Source: Pseudarthrobacter phenanthrenivorans Sphe3 (GTDB lineage Bacteria; Actinomycetota; Actinomycetes; Actinomycetales; Micrococcaceae). Taken from it: DNA of 64,000 nt. Made by a program: the position numbers and the translations under genes. Under the pieces are notes generated by a model. The model had not been told where the DNA came from. It saw only the letters and a list, made by a program, of their open reading frames with translations, and searched no databases. The DNA is taken from NCBI RefSeq assembly GCF_000189535.1, contig NC_015145.1, forward strand, positions 1,488,001 to 1,552,000. The letters are read 5' to 3'. Below, piece after piece: positions 17,476 through 25,953 of this stretch; the first letter of the stretch is position 1; each line of letters begins with the position of its first letter.

Positions 17476-18633
17476 TCAACCGTGACGGCCGGGCAGCCGG
17501 TTCAGGCCCTCAACCAGGTCATCCTGCTTTCCGCAGAGCGCCACCCTGACCCAGCCCTCGCCGATGGAACCGAACGCGGTCCCCGGCGCCAGGGCGACGC
17601 CCGAGTCGGCGAGGAAGCGGCGTACCCAACTTCGGACGTCCCCTCCGGTGGCATGGGAGACATCCGCCCACAAATAGAAGGCCCCTTGCGCCTTCAGGTA
17701 AGGGATTCCCTTGGCATCGAGGACCGCCGACGCCGCGTCCCGGTTGGCCCGGTAGTGCCGGTGGGCGTGCTCCACGTAGTCCTGCGGCCCGGTCAGGGCA
17801 GCGAGTGCGGCGTATTGCGAAGGCGACGCCACGCAGGAGACGATCGACTCCATCACGTTGTCCATCTCCTGCTTGATCCCGGGCGGGCAGATCAGCGCGC
17901 CGATCCGCAGCCCGGTGAGCCCGTAAGTCTTGGAAAGGGTCAGCGACGTGAAAACGCGGGAGTCATCGGGAGTGCCGCCGTCGAACCTGGCGGGGCTGAC
18001 GTGCGGCACGTCGTAGGTGAACGCCTCGTAGCATTCGTCCGAGATGACCCACAGATCATGCCGGCGGGCCAGGTCCATCAGGTCGCGGGTCAGGTCTTCG
18101 GCAAGTACGGCGCCGAGCGGGTTGGAGGGGGAGTTCAGGACCAGCACCCGGGTCCGGTCCGTGACCAGCGCCTCGATGTCGCCGGGCCTGGGCTGGAAAC
18201 CGTGGTCCGGGTACAGCGGATAGCCCACGGGAACGGCATTCAGGAGCCGGCTGGTCATGGCAAACGTGGGGTAGCCCGGATTGGGAACCAGAATTTCGTC
18301 ACCGGGGGAGAGCAGCAGGCTCATGGCGAAGTGCAGGCCCTGTTGCGCCCCGTCCACCACGTAGACCCGGTCAGCGGCAATATCAATGCCTTGCTGCTCC
18401 CGGAAGCGGGCAGCGAAAGCTTCGCGCAGCCCCGGGATGCCCGCGTTGGGCGTGTAGTTGGTCTCGTCCCGGTCCAGGCACGCCATGCCTGCGTCCAGGA
18501 CGTGACGGGGGAGGGGGAAGCCGGGCTCGCCGATGCTGAGCACCAGGGCGCCGGGAGTCCGCCACGCGGCCTCGGTAATCTCGCGGATCTGGTTGACGGG
18601 CACATCGCGGGCATGGGCGGCAAGCTCGGGCAT
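17476..18633 (-). CDS. Class I/II pyridoxal-phosphate aminotransferase
   Basis: Fold-type I aminotransferase of 385 aa. It shows YTPNAGIPGLREAFA (about residues 58-72), the PLP contact region NSPSNPLGAV, SDECYEAF (PLP-ring Asp region) and the Schiff-base Lys in SLTLSKTYGLTGLRIG (about 234-249). It resembles the AspC/MalY-like broad group; the substrate is not assignable. ATG 18633 is supported by TAGGAT ending 7 nt upstream (leaderless). ATG 18642 lies inside that -10 region, and the frame upstream has no family similarity. It is divergent from truB with a 116-bp shared promoter region. Confidence 0.88.
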   Translation of the reverse strand: MPELAAHARDVPVNQIREITEAAWRTPGALVLSIGEPGFPLPRHVLDAGMACLDRDETNYTPNAGIPGLREAFAARFREQQGIDIAADRVYVVDGAQQGLHFAMSLLLSPGDEILVPNPGYPTFAMTSRLLNAVPVGYPLYPDHGFQPRPGDIEALVTDRTRVLVLNSPSNPLGAVLAEDLTRDLMDLARRHDLWVISDECYEAFTYDVPHVSPARFDGGTPDDSRVFTSLTLSKTYGLTGLRIGALICPPGIKQEMDNVMESIVSCVASPSQYAALAALTGPQDYVEHAHRHYRANRDAASAVLDAKGIPYLKAQGAFYLWADVSHATGGDVRSWVRRFLADSGVALAPGTAFGSIGEGWVRVALCGKQDDLVEGLNRLPGRHG

Positions 18634-18749
18634 GCCTGCCATCCTAGCTGGCGCAAGGGTTGCCGCCCGGCCCTGGCGCCGGGGCTGCTGCAGGGCCCCG
18701 GTCCCACGTGTGCGCCGGCGCGTCAACCAGCGCCGATATACTGGGAGGC
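18634..18749. promoter_or_regulatory. Divergent leaderless promoters (aminotransferase / truB)
   Basis: On the minus strand, TAGGAT (18646-18641) ends 7 nt before ATG 18633. On the plus strand, TATACT (18737-18742) ends 7 nt before GTG 18750. Both fit -10 elements whose transcription start is the start codon itself. Good -35 boxes are not obvious in either direction. Confidence 0.6.
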
Positions 18750-19703
18750 GTGCTTTCTGGACTGGTGATAGTGGACAAGCCGCAGGGATGGACCAGCCAT
18801 GATGTGGTTGGCCGGATGCGGCGCCTCGCAGGGACCCGGAAAGTAGGGCATGCGGGCACCCTCGATCCCATGGCCACCGGGGTGCTGGTGGTGGGCATCA
18901 ACAAGGCCACCCGCCTGCTCACCTACATCGTGGGAACCTCCAAGACCTACACCGCCACTATCCGCTTGGGCCAGTCGACCGTAACGGACGACGCCGAAGG
19001 TGAAGTCACTGCCACGGCCGGCACTTCAGGGGTCAGTGAGCAGGCGATCCACGACGGCGTTGCGGCGTTGACCGGCAACATCCAGCAGGTGCCCAGCAGC
19101 GTCAGCGCCATCAAGGTCAACGGTGAGCGTGCCTATGCGCGCGTCCGGTCGGGTGAGGACGTTACCCTGGCCGCCCGTCCAGTCACCATCCACCGCTTCG
19201 AAGTGCACGCCATCCGGCGGAATCCTGAAACGGACACCGTGGATGTGGAGGTCACCGTTGAATGTTCCTCCGGCACCTACATCCGCGCCCTGGCCCGGGA
19301 CCTGGGCAATGCGCTGGGGGTTGGTGGGCACCTTACCGCGCTGCGGAGGACGCACGTGGGCCCCTACTCCCTGGAACAGGCGCGAACGCTCGAACAACTG
19401 GCCGAGGAACTCAATGTCCTGGAAATGTCCCAGGCCGCCCGGGCGCTGATGCCCAACCGCGAGCTCACCGCCGAGGAAACCACTGAAATTTCCTTCGGCC
19501 GCCGCATTGCTGCCGGCGCTGCCACGGGAAGCGCCGAAGCTGCCACTGCCGAGCACCCGGCAGCCGCTTTCGCGCCCGACGGAAGCCTGGTGGCCCTGCT
19601 GGCTGATGCCGGCAGTTTCGCCAAACCAGTGCTGGTGTTTGCCCCCGGCAACGGCAACTCCACCCCAGGCAGCTCCACCCCAGGCAGCGTCGGGGAGGGC
19701 TGA
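18750..19703 (+). CDS. truB: tRNA pseudouridine(55) synthase
   Basis: Makes pseudouridine 55 in the T-loop of tRNAs (317 aa). The N-terminus SGLVIVDKPQGWTSHDVV and RKVGHAGTLDPMATGVLV contain the TruB core; the catalytic Asp lies in GTLDPMATG (about residue 40). Further motifs are KTYTATIRLGQST and CSSGTYIRALARDLG. The C-terminal TruB domain is followed by an Ala/Ser/Gly-rich tail. GTG 18750 is chosen because the domain starts here and TATACT lies 7 nt upstream; the GGGAGG between them is too close to act as an ordinary RBS. It is followed 2 bp later by a membrane protein gene. Confidence 0.95.
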   Translation: MLSGLVIVDKPQGWTSHDVVGRMRRLAGTRKVGHAGTLDPMATGVLVVGINKATRLLTYIVGTSKTYTATIRLGQSTVTDDAEGEVTATAGTSGVSEQAIHDGVAALTGNIQQVPSSVSAIKVNGERAYARVRSGEDVTLAARPVTIHRFEVHAIRRNPETDTVDVEVTVECSSGTYIRALARDLGNALGVGGHLTALRRTHVGPYSLEQARTLEQLAEELNVLEMSQAARALMPNRELTAEETTEISFGRRIAAGAATGSAEAATAEHPAAAFAPDGSLVALLADAGSFAKPVLVFAPGNGNSTPGSSTPGSVGEG

Positions 19704-19705
19704 GC

Positions 19706-20059
19706 GTGGACGCATATTTCTACATCATCCTGGTGGTGGGGCTCCTGTCCACGGGTATCTGCCTCACGGCGGGAATCCTGAAGAAGGCTCCGAACGACGT
19801 AACCATCCTGTCCGTGGCAGCTGTGGAAGTTTCCCTGCTGGTTTACCTGGTGGGCTCCATCGTCAGGGTCATTGCCGGCGAACCTATCGCGGGTGAAGCG
19901 TGGGAGTTCTGGGGCTACCTCGTCACTGCCATGCTCCTGCCGCCGGCGGCCGTCTACTGGTCCATCCTGGAGCGGACCAGGTGGAGCAACTTTGTCCTGG
20001 CCGCCGTGGGCGTCACCGCGCTGGTGATGGCGGCACGCATGAACCAGATCTGGTATTGA
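19706..20059 (+). CDS. Small conserved membrane protein (unknown function)
   Basis: A 117-aa protein with four predicted membrane helices: about residues 4-24, 34-55, 68-88 and 95-112. No catalytic motif or named family is recognised. GTG 19706 follows the truB stop by 2 bp and has GGGGAGGG at 19692-19699, so it is probably translated from the truB transcript. The next membrane protein gene follows almost immediately, suggesting the two are partners. Confidence 0.75.
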   Translation: MDAYFYIILVVGLLSTGICLTAGILKKAPNDVTILSVAAVEVSLLVYLVGSIVRVIAGEPIAGEAWEFWGYLVTAMLLPPAAVYWSILERTRWSNFVLAAVGVTALVMAARMNQIWY

Positions 20060-20060
20060 A

Positions 20061-20549
20061 ATGGAAGAAGCACATAACGTGAAAGACCAGCAGGCAACCA
20101 GCGCCGCCGGCCAGCGCATCCCGGGCAACAGCCGGACCGCCGCCAACAGCCGCAATACGGGCCCGGGCCGGCTGCTCATTGCCGTGTACGCCGTCTTTGC
20201 CATCTCGGCGTCCGCCCGTGCCGGGTACCAGATCCTCACCAAGTTCTCCGAAGCTCCGCTCGCGTACCTGCTCTCCGCCTTCGCGGCCCTCGTCTACGTG
20301 GTGGCCACGGTCTCGCTGGCCAAGGCCGGCAGCACCTGGTTCAAAGTTTCAGTGGCAGCGGTGCTGGTGGAACTCATCGGCGTGGTGGTGGTGGGCGCCT
20401 TGAGCGTGTTTGATCCCGTGGCCTTCCCGCACGAAACCGTCTGGTCCCTGTTTGGCCGGGGCTACGCCTTTATCCCGCTGCTGCTGCCGATCCTGGGCCT
20501 GGTGTGGCTGTACCGGCGGCGGCCCGCCGCGAAGGCTGCTGCAGCCTGA
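20061..20549 (+). CDS. Small conserved membrane protein (unknown function)
   Basis: A 162-aa protein with a polar N-terminus (residues 1-35) and four predicted membrane helices (about 37-58, 67-87, 94-116, 132-152), ending in an Arg/Ala tail. It shows no recognised domain. ATG 20061 lies 1 bp beyond the previous stop. GTG 20079 is an in-frame alternative with GGAAG upstream; both are acceptable and differ by six residues. It belongs to the truB unit by spacing. Confidence 0.72.
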   Translation: MEEAHNVKDQQATSAAGQRIPGNSRTAANSRNTGPGRLLIAVYAVFAISASARAGYQILTKFSEAPLAYLLSAFAALVYVVATVSLAKAGSTWFKVSVAAVLVELIGVVVVGALSVFDPVAFPHETVWSLFGRGYAFIPLLLPILGLVWLYRRRPAAKAAAA

Positions 20550-20629
20550 CCGGCACTTCGACTCGGATCGATGCGGCTCCGGCCGCCGCCGGTCCTTGCC
20601 TAAACACATGAAGTCTGGTTCACTAATTC

Positions 20630-20730
20630 ATGTGGAGGGGAGTATCCCCCGAATGCTTCGTCGTCAGTCCGGCCGCCCCTGAGCGGCCCGGTGAAGCAGG
20701 CTCCTGAGGGAGCCGGGAAAGACCTCCGGT
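20630..20730 (+). ncRNA. yybP-ykoY-type manganese riboswitch
   Basis: The 5' segment GTGGAGGGGAGTATCCCCC (from about 20631) and the 3' segment GGAAAGACCTCCGG (about 20716-20729) carry the two conserved loops of this class, GGGGAGUA and AGACCU. They are closed by GGAGG/CCTCC. The location directly upstream of terC matches the known association of this Mn2+-sensing riboswitch with TerC/MntP-type exporters. A possible promoter (TTGCCT 20596-20601, 17 bp, TTCACT 20619-20624) precedes it. The expression platform would be the 30 nt before ATG 20760. Confidence 0.82.
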
Positions 20731-20759
20731 TGGTTAATCTGACTGGAAGTGGGTTCCTG

Positions 20760-21791
20760 ATGAATGTTCCCCTGTGGGGCTGGCTGGCTGTCCTTCTCTT
20801 CATCGTCCTGATGCTTGCCGTAGACCTCTTTGCCCACCGCAAAGCCCATGTGATCGGCGTCCGGGAAGCGGCGCTGTGGTCCGCCGTCTGGGTGGCTTTT
20901 GGTGTTGGCTTCGGCGTCCTGGTGTGGCAGTTGTACGGTGCGGAGTTCGGCCAGCAATACTTTGCCGGCTACCTGATTGAAAAGTCCCTCGCGGTGGACA
21001 ACGTGTTTATTTGGGCCATCATCTTCACGTACTTCGCCGTACCGCGGGAGTACCAGCACCGCGTCCTGTTTTTTGGTGTCCTGGGAGCACTGGTGTTCCG
21101 CGGCATCTTCATCGCGGCCGGTGCCGCCATCATCGCCAGTGCCGGATGGGTGCTGTACCTGTTCGCCGCATTCCTGCTGGTCACGGGTTACCGGATGATC
21201 CGGCACCGGAATGACCATGTGGACCCGGCAAAGTCCCGGGCGCTGAAGCTATTCCGCCGGTACGTACCCATGACCAACGACTTCCATGGGCAGCGCTTCC
21301 TGATCCGGCGGGACGGCGTCCTGCTGGCCACCCCGCTGCTCGCTGTCCTGGTCCTGGTGGAGGCAACGGACATCATCTTCGCCGTTGATTCCATTCCTGC
21401 CATCTTCGCGGTGACGGACGACGTGTTCCTCGTGTTCACGGCCAACGCGTTCGCCATCCTGGGCCTGCGTGCCATGTACTTCCTGCTGGCGGACCTCATC
21501 CACCGGTTCATCTACCTCAAGACCGGCCTGGCGCTTGTCCTGATCTGGGTGGGCATCAAGATGTTCCTGAAGATCGACATCTACTACATCCCCACCCCGG
21601 TGTCACTGGCGGTCATCGCAGTGATCCTCTCCGTCTCGGTGGCCGCAAGCCTGTGGGCCACCCGGGGCCAGGGACGGCAGCCGCTGCCGGCACCTGCGCA
21701 AGCCCCTTTCGGGAGTGCGACACCCGAGGACATGGCGGCCCTGGAACCCTTGTGGCGCCGCAGGGAACCCAGCAGGTCAAACCATCCATAG
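20760..21791 (+). CDS. terC: TerC/Alx family integral membrane protein (probable Mn exporter)
   Basis: A 343-aa TerC-family protein with about nine membrane segments. Diagnostic motifs are SLAVDNVFIWAIIFTYF (about residues 79-95) and LVEATDIIFAVDSIPAIFAV (about 198-217), with the acidic residues proposed to bind metal. Relatives export Mn2+ or load it onto secreted enzymes. ATG 20760 is used because the open frame upstream runs into the riboswitch. The riboswitch implies induction by high manganese. The C-terminal tail after the last helix is polar. Confidence 0.93.
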   Translation: MNVPLWGWLAVLLFIVLMLAVDLFAHRKAHVIGVREAALWSAVWVAFGVGFGVLVWQLYGAEFGQQYFAGYLIEKSLAVDNVFIWAIIFTYFAVPREYQHRVLFFGVLGALVFRGIFIAAGAAIIASAGWVLYLFAAFLLVTGYRMIRHRNDHVDPAKSRALKLFRRYVPMTNDFHGQRFLIRRDGVLLATPLLAVLVLVEATDIIFAVDSIPAIFAVTDDVFLVFTANAFAILGLRAMYFLLADLIHRFIYLKTGLALVLIWVGIKMFLKIDIYYIPTPVSLAVIAVILSVSVAASLWATRGQGRQPLPAPAQAPFGSATPEDMAALEPLWRRREPSRSNHP

Positions 21792-21812
21792 CACTACACA
21801 CAGGGAGCATCC

Positions 21813-22184
21813 GTGACAGCTGAAAGTTCCGATCCCAGCCGCCCGGTTCCCCCCCGTCCAGGCGGGCCGGCCCGGCCCGCCTGGACATTCATCACAAACC
21901 ATGGACACGTCCTGCTCGCCGTCGCACGCGATCCCGATATCCTGGTGGCCGATATCGCCGGAAGGGTGGGGATCACCACGCGGGCTGCCCTGCAGATCCT
22001 CAAGGACCTCGAAACTGCCGGCTACTTGGAGCGCGCCAGGGTGGGGCGCAGGACGCGCTACACCATCAGGCCGCACCAGCACTTCCGGCACCCCACCACT
22101 GCGGCGCAGGAGGTGGATGGACTGATCCGCCTGTTCTCAGGCCCTGCGCCCGGCGGAGGTCCGGACGCTCCAACGGAGCAGTAG
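21813..22184 (+). CDS. Winged-helix transcriptional regulator
   Basis: A 123-aa DNA-binding protein with one winged helix-turn-helix: HGHVLLAVARDPDILVADIA (about residues 30-49), recognition region RVGITTRAALQILKDLETAG and wing GYLERARVGRRTRYTI. It resembles MarR/ArsR-like single-domain regulators of the HTH_24 type. A Pro-rich N-terminus precedes the domain. GTG 21813 has AGGGAG 5 nt upstream. It lies 21 bp after terC, so it may share the riboswitch-controlled transcript. The target is unknown; it has no ligand domain. Confidence 0.8.
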   Translation: MTAESSDPSRPVPPRPGGPARPAWTFITNHGHVLLAVARDPDILVADIAGRVGITTRAALQILKDLETAGYLERARVGRRTRYTIRPHQHFRHPTTAAQEVDGLIRLFSGPAPGGGPDAPTEQ

Positions 22185-22235
22185 CAGCAACGCACGGGGG
22201 TTTCCCCTTCGTCAGGGCGGGCCCCCGAATGCAGG

Positions 22236-22268
22236 TAATCTTAGAGAGTTCCGCGGCCGGTACCGGCC
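22236..22268 (+). promoter_or_regulatory. Possible ribF promoter and palindrome
   Basis: TAATCT (22236-22241) is a plausible -10. The self-complementary 14-mer GGCCGGTACCGGCC (22255-22268) lies just downstream of the predicted start in the short ribF leader. No FMN riboswitch pattern is present. Confidence 0.35.
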
Positions 22269-22305
22269 CGGACACTGGTACTTGCAAGCGGTTAAGGCGA
22301 GGGTG

Positions 22306-23289
22306 ATGGTCTACATCTGGAACGATCCGTCCGAGGTCCCGGCGGACTTCGGCCCATCTGTTGTCACCATCGGAAACTTCGACGGCGTCCACCGGGGGCA
22401 CCAGCAGGTGCTGTCCGAACTGGTCCGCACGGCCCGCATCACACGGTCCAAAGCGGTTGTGGTCACCTTCGATCCGCACCCTGCCCTGGTCCACCGTCCG
22501 GAATCCGCGCCTGAGCTGATCATGGGGCTGCCGGACAAGCTGGAGGCGCTGGGGGAGTTGGGCCTGGACGCCATCCTGGTCATGAAGTATTCACTGGACC
22601 TCGCCAGCCTCACCCCGGAGGAATTCGTGGAGCAGTACCTGGTGGACTGCCTTCATGCCGGCCATGTCGTTATCGGCCACGATGTACGCTTCGGCCGCGG
22701 CAACTCAGGGGACCTGGAAACCATGCGGGAGCTCGGACGCAAGTTCGGTTTCGAGGTGCAGGTCATCAGCGAGTTCGGCTCCGAGGGCTACCCCCTGCAT
22801 GACGACGACGGCACGGACCGCCGCTGTTCCTCCACCTGGGTGCGCGAAGTCCTCCAGGAGGGAGACGTGGCCACGGCTGCAGCAGTGCTGGGCCGGCCGC
22901 ACCGTATGCGGGGCGAAGTTGTGCACGGTGCCGCCCGCGGCCGGGCCCTCGGCTTCCCCACTGCAAACCTTGCCAGCAACGCCAGCGGTCTGATTCCAGC
23001 CGACGGGATCTATGCCGGCTGGCTCGTGGACCAGGCCGGAAAGCGGTGGCCAGCGGCCATTTCCGTGGGATCGAACCCCACCTTCGACGGCGTCAGCCGG
23101 CAGGTGGAGGCCCACGTGATCGACCGGCCCAAGGAGGCCGTGGAGGACTTCGATCTGTACGGCCAGACAGTAGTCGTGGAATTCGTGGCCCGGCTCCGGG
23201 GCATGGTGGCTTACCGTGGGCCGGAGGCACTCGTGGAACAGATGCGCCTGGACGTCATCCAGGCCCACGATCTGCTCGCCAGGCGCTGA
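22306..23289 (+). CDS. ribF: Bifunctional riboflavin kinase / FAD synthetase
   Basis: Converts riboflavin to FMN and FMN to FAD (327 aa). The N-terminal nucleotidyltransferase domain has VVTIGNFDGVHRGHQQVL (about residues 18-35) and the CSSTWVREVLQEGD block (GSSxxR-like, about 169-182). The C-terminal kinase domain has GRALGFPTANL (about 205-215) and PADGIYAGWL. ATG 22306 is chosen; the frame extends upstream to TTG 22282, but the conserved part starts soon after the ATG. kynA follows 37 bp later. Confidence 0.95.
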   Translation: MVYIWNDPSEVPADFGPSVVTIGNFDGVHRGHQQVLSELVRTARITRSKAVVVTFDPHPALVHRPESAPELIMGLPDKLEALGELGLDAILVMKYSLDLASLTPEEFVEQYLVDCLHAGHVVIGHDVRFGRGNSGDLETMRELGRKFGFEVQVISEFGSEGYPLHDDDGTDRRCSSTWVREVLQEGDVATAAAVLGRPHRMRGEVVHGAARGRALGFPTANLASNASGLIPADGIYAGWLVDQAGKRWPAAISVGSNPTFDGVSRQVEAHVIDRPKEAVEDFDLYGQTVVVEFVARLRGMVAYRGPEALVEQMRLDVIQAHDLLARR

Positions 23290-23326
23290 ACCGTCCGGAA
23301 GGGCGCCATCAGGGAAAGGCAGGACC

Positions 23327-24181
23327 GTGTCCGTCGAGAAGAACACCCGGAAGCTGGACAAAGGCATTGTCCGCGACTTCAGCTCCCGGATGAGTTACGC
23401 GTCCTACCTCCAGCTGCCAACACTCCTGAGTGCGCAGCAGCCGGTCAGCAAGCCGGAACACCACGACGAACTGCTTTTCATCATCCAGCACCAGACCACC
23501 GAGCTGTGGCTCAAGCTGGTCCTGCATGAACTGCGCAGCGCGGCCGCCTGGCTCAGGTCAGACGACCTGGGATCAGCCCTCAAGGGCATCGCACGGGTGA
23601 AGCACATCCAGAAAACGCTCACCGAACAGTGGTCCGTGCTGGCCACCCTGACACCCACCGAGTACTCCCAGTTCCGCGGCTTCCTGGGCAACTCCTCAGG
23701 TTTCCAATCTGCCCAGTACCGTGCTGTGGAGTTCGTGCTCGGCAACAAGAACCGCAAAATGCTCCCGGTGTTCGAGTCAGATCCGGAGGCACACGCCATG
23801 CTGGAGGAACTGCTCCTGGCACCCAGTATTTACGATGAATTCCTCGCCTACCTCGCGCGCCAGGGATTCGACGTTCCGGCCTCCGTCCTGGAGCGGGACG
23901 TGACCAGGGCCCACGAGTACACTCCCGAACTGGTGCCGCTGTTCAAGCACATCTACGAGAACGCGGCAGGCAACTGGGGCGCCTATGAGGCTTGCGAGGA
24001 ACTGGTGGACCTGGAGGACAACTTCCAGCTGTGGCGCTTCCGCCACCTGCGGACGGTCCAGCGGACCATTGGCATGAAATCCGGGACCGGCGGTTCCAGC
24101 GGCGCCGCGTTCCTGCAAAAGGCACTGGAACTGACGTTCTTTCCAGAGCTGTTCGCCGTCAGGACGGAGATCGGGCAATGA
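23327..24181 (+). CDS. kynA: Tryptophan 2,3-dioxygenase
   Basis: Haem dioxygenase (284 aa) catalysing the first step of tryptophan degradation, L-Trp to N-formylkynurenine. It has the TDO sequences MSYASYLQLPTLLSAQQP, LLFIIQHQTTELWLKLVLHE (haem-pocket helix with His), QFRGFLGNSSGFQSAQYR and RTIGMKSGTGGSSGAAFLQ near the C-terminus, which carry the substrate-binding and haem-ligand regions. GTG 23327 is 7 nt after AGGGAAAGG. The stop overlaps the kynU ATG (ATGA). No arylformamidase gene lies in the window. Confidence 0.96.
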   Translation: MSVEKNTRKLDKGIVRDFSSRMSYASYLQLPTLLSAQQPVSKPEHHDELLFIIQHQTTELWLKLVLHELRSAAAWLRSDDLGSALKGIARVKHIQKTLTEQWSVLATLTPTEYSQFRGFLGNSSGFQSAQYRAVEFVLGNKNRKMLPVFESDPEAHAMLEELLLAPSIYDEFLAYLARQGFDVPASVLERDVTRAHEYTPELVPLFKHIYENAAGNWGAYEACEELVDLEDNFQLWRFRHLRTVQRTIGMKSGTGGSSGAAFLQKALELTFFPELFAVRTEIGQ

Positions 24182-25437
24182 GCATGGACCAGCAATCACC
24201 AACCAAAGATGCCCAAACATGGTTGCAGCAGCGCGCAGTTGAGCTGGACAACAAGGACCCGCTGGCACACTGCCGCCAGCACTTCATCGGCACCGACACC
24301 CCGCTGTCATACCTGGACGGCAACTCCCTGGGCCGTCCGCTGAAGCGCACCCCCGACGACATCAGCCGCTTCATCACCCAAGGTTGGGGCGGACGGCTGA
24401 TCCGCGGCTGGGACGAGGAGTGGCTGGACCTGCCGCAGTCCATTGGCGACCAGCTGGGACGGGCCGTGCTCGGCGCAGCACCCGGCCAGACCATCATCGC
24501 CGACTCCACCACGGTGGTGCTCTACAAACTGATCCGTGCAGCCCTCGCCGCGGTGGCCGACCCGGACCGCAACGAACTGGTCCTGGACACCGAAAACTTT
24601 CCCACTGACCGGTACCTGGTGGAAGGGATCGCCCTGGAAGAAGGCCTGACCCTCCGCTGGATCCAGGCAGACCCAGCCGCCGGGGTGACCGTTCAACAGG
24701 TGCGGGAGGCAACGGGGCCGCGCACCGCCGTCGTACTCCTGAGCCAGGTTGCCTACCGCTCCGGCCATCTGGCCGACCTGCCTGCCATCACCGCGGCAGT
24801 GCACGACGCCGGGGCGCTGGTGGTGTGGGACCTGTGCCACTCCGCCGGGTCGGTGGAGATTGGACTGGACAGTGCCGGCGTGGACTTTGCCGCCGGCTGC
24901 ACCTACAAGTACCTCAACGGCGGTCCCGGGTCGCCCGCCTTTGCCTACGTCAACCAGCGCCACCTCGCGTCCCTCAACCAGCCAATTTGGGGCTGGATGG
25001 GGCGCAAGGACGCCTTTGAGATGGCCGCCGGGTACGAGCCGGCAGCGGGCATCCGCGGATTCCTCAGCGGAACGCCGGCGGTCTTCGGCATGCTGGCGAT
25101 GCGTGGAACGCTGGACCTCATCGAGGAGGCCACGATGGCCGCCATCCGGGAGAAATCCATACAGCTGACGGACTTCGCGGTGGAAGTGTTCGACGCCCTG
25201 CTGGCGCCCCTGGGTGCGGAACTCGGCACGCCCCGCGAGCCTGCCAGGCGCGGCAGCCACATCACCGTGGACCATCCGGACTTCACCAAGGCAACGGTGG
25301 AGGCGCTGTGGGCCGGGGATGTAATTCCCGACTTCCGGTCTCCCCACGGCATCCGGGTGGGTCTGTCACCGCTGAGCACCAGTTTCCAGGAGACCCTGCA
25401 GGGCATGGCCGCGATGCGGGACCGGCTGCAGGGGTGA
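24178..25437 (+). CDS. kynU: Kynureninase
   Basis: PLP enzyme (419 aa) that splits kynurenine or 3-hydroxykynurenine into (hydroxy)anthranilate and alanine. Features include PLSYLDGNSLGRPLK (about residues 41-55), the VWDLCHSAGSVEIGL block (Asp for PLP ring, about 218-232) and the Schiff-base Lys in CTYKYLNGGPGSPAF (about 241-255). ATG 24178 overlaps the kynA stop, indicating translational coupling. With kynA it suggests conversion of tryptophan to anthranilate plus alanine, provided formamidase activity comes from elsewhere. Confidence 0.95.
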   Translation: MSMDQQSPTKDAQTWLQQRAVELDNKDPLAHCRQHFIGTDTPLSYLDGNSLGRPLKRTPDDISRFITQGWGGRLIRGWDEEWLDLPQSIGDQLGRAVLGAAPGQTIIADSTTVVLYKLIRAALAAVADPDRNELVLDTENFPTDRYLVEGIALEEGLTLRWIQADPAAGVTVQQVREATGPRTAVVLLSQVAYRSGHLADLPAITAAVHDAGALVVWDLCHSAGSVEIGLDSAGVDFAAGCTYKYLNGGPGSPAFAYVNQRHLASLNQPIWGWMGRKDAFEMAAGYEPAAGIRGFLSGTPAVFGMLAMRGTLDLIEEATMAAIREKSIQLTDFAVEVFDALLAPLGAELGTPREPARRGSHITVDHPDFTKATVEALWAGDVIPDFRSPHGIRVGLSPLSTSFQETLQGMAAMRDRLQG

Positions 25438-25449
25438 TTCGAGCCGGTT

Positions 25450-25619
25450 TCGACAACATTAGGCAGAGGCCGGTAAACTGAACGATGGATCCGGCTGCAG
25501 TCCGTGGCGGCTGGTTCCTGTTGTTGTGGCAGCGTCCGGCAGTCCAGGGCAAGCCATGGCGGCAGACCCGGCAGTGAATTACTGACCTGGGCCCTCACGG
25601 CACATCCCAAGGAGATATT
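25450..25619 (+). promoter_or_regulatory. rpsO promoter and candidate S15 autoregulatory leader
   Basis: TCGACA (25450-25455), an 18-bp spacer and TAAACT (25474-25479) form a promoter. The predicted leader is about 134 nt and rich in GC hairpins (for example around GCCATGGC), ending in an AAGGAG Shine-Dalgarno before GTG 25620. Actinobacterial rpsO leaders are known to include S15-binding RNAs; a match here is inferred from position and length only. Confidence 0.5.
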
Positions 25620-25889
25620 GTGGCACTTGACGCCGCTGTAAAGCAGTCCATCATCAAGGAATACGCAACCGGCGAAGGTGACACCGGTTCACCTGAGGTC
25701 CAGGTTGCTGTCCTGACCCAGCGGATCAAGGATCTGACTGAGCACATGAAGGAGCACAAGCACGATTACCACACCCAGCGCGGTCTGCTGGCCATGGTTG
25801 GTCGTCGCAAGCGCATGCTGAGCTACCTCAAGAAGACTGACATCGCCCGCTACCGTTCGCTCATCGAGCGCCTCGGCCTGCGCCGCTAG
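25620..25889 (+). CDS. rpsO: 30S ribosomal protein S15
   Basis: Primary 16S rRNA-binding ribosomal protein of 89 aa, the standard length. It shows [17 protein letters not shown] (about residues 20-36), [19 protein letters not shown] and [14 protein letters not shown], all hallmark S15 segments. GTG 25620 has AAGGAG at ideal distance. It is followed by an intrinsic terminator and then pnp, the conserved rpsO-pnp order, but each gene appears to have its own structured leader. Confidence 0.98.
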   Translation: MALDAAVKQSIIKEYATGEGDTGSPEVQVAVLTQRIKDLTEHMKEHKHDYHTQRGLLAMVGRRKRMLSYLKKTDIARYRSLIERLGLRR

Positions 25890-25900
25890 TCACACTTTGG

Positions 25901-25936
25901 GGCGGCCCCTTCCTCCGTGGAACGGGCCGCCTTCTT
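25901..25936 (+). terminator. rpsO intrinsic terminator
   Basis: GGCGGCCC (25901-25908) pairs with GGGCCGCC (25924-25931) around a 15-nt loop and is followed by TTCTTC. It lies 11 bp after the rpsO stop. Confidence 0.75.
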
Positions 25937-25953
25937 CACATGAATAACTAAAC

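Noticed and set aside
22185..22305. FMN riboswitch before ribF
   Set aside because: The gap is only about 120 bp and lacks the conserved FMN element segments.
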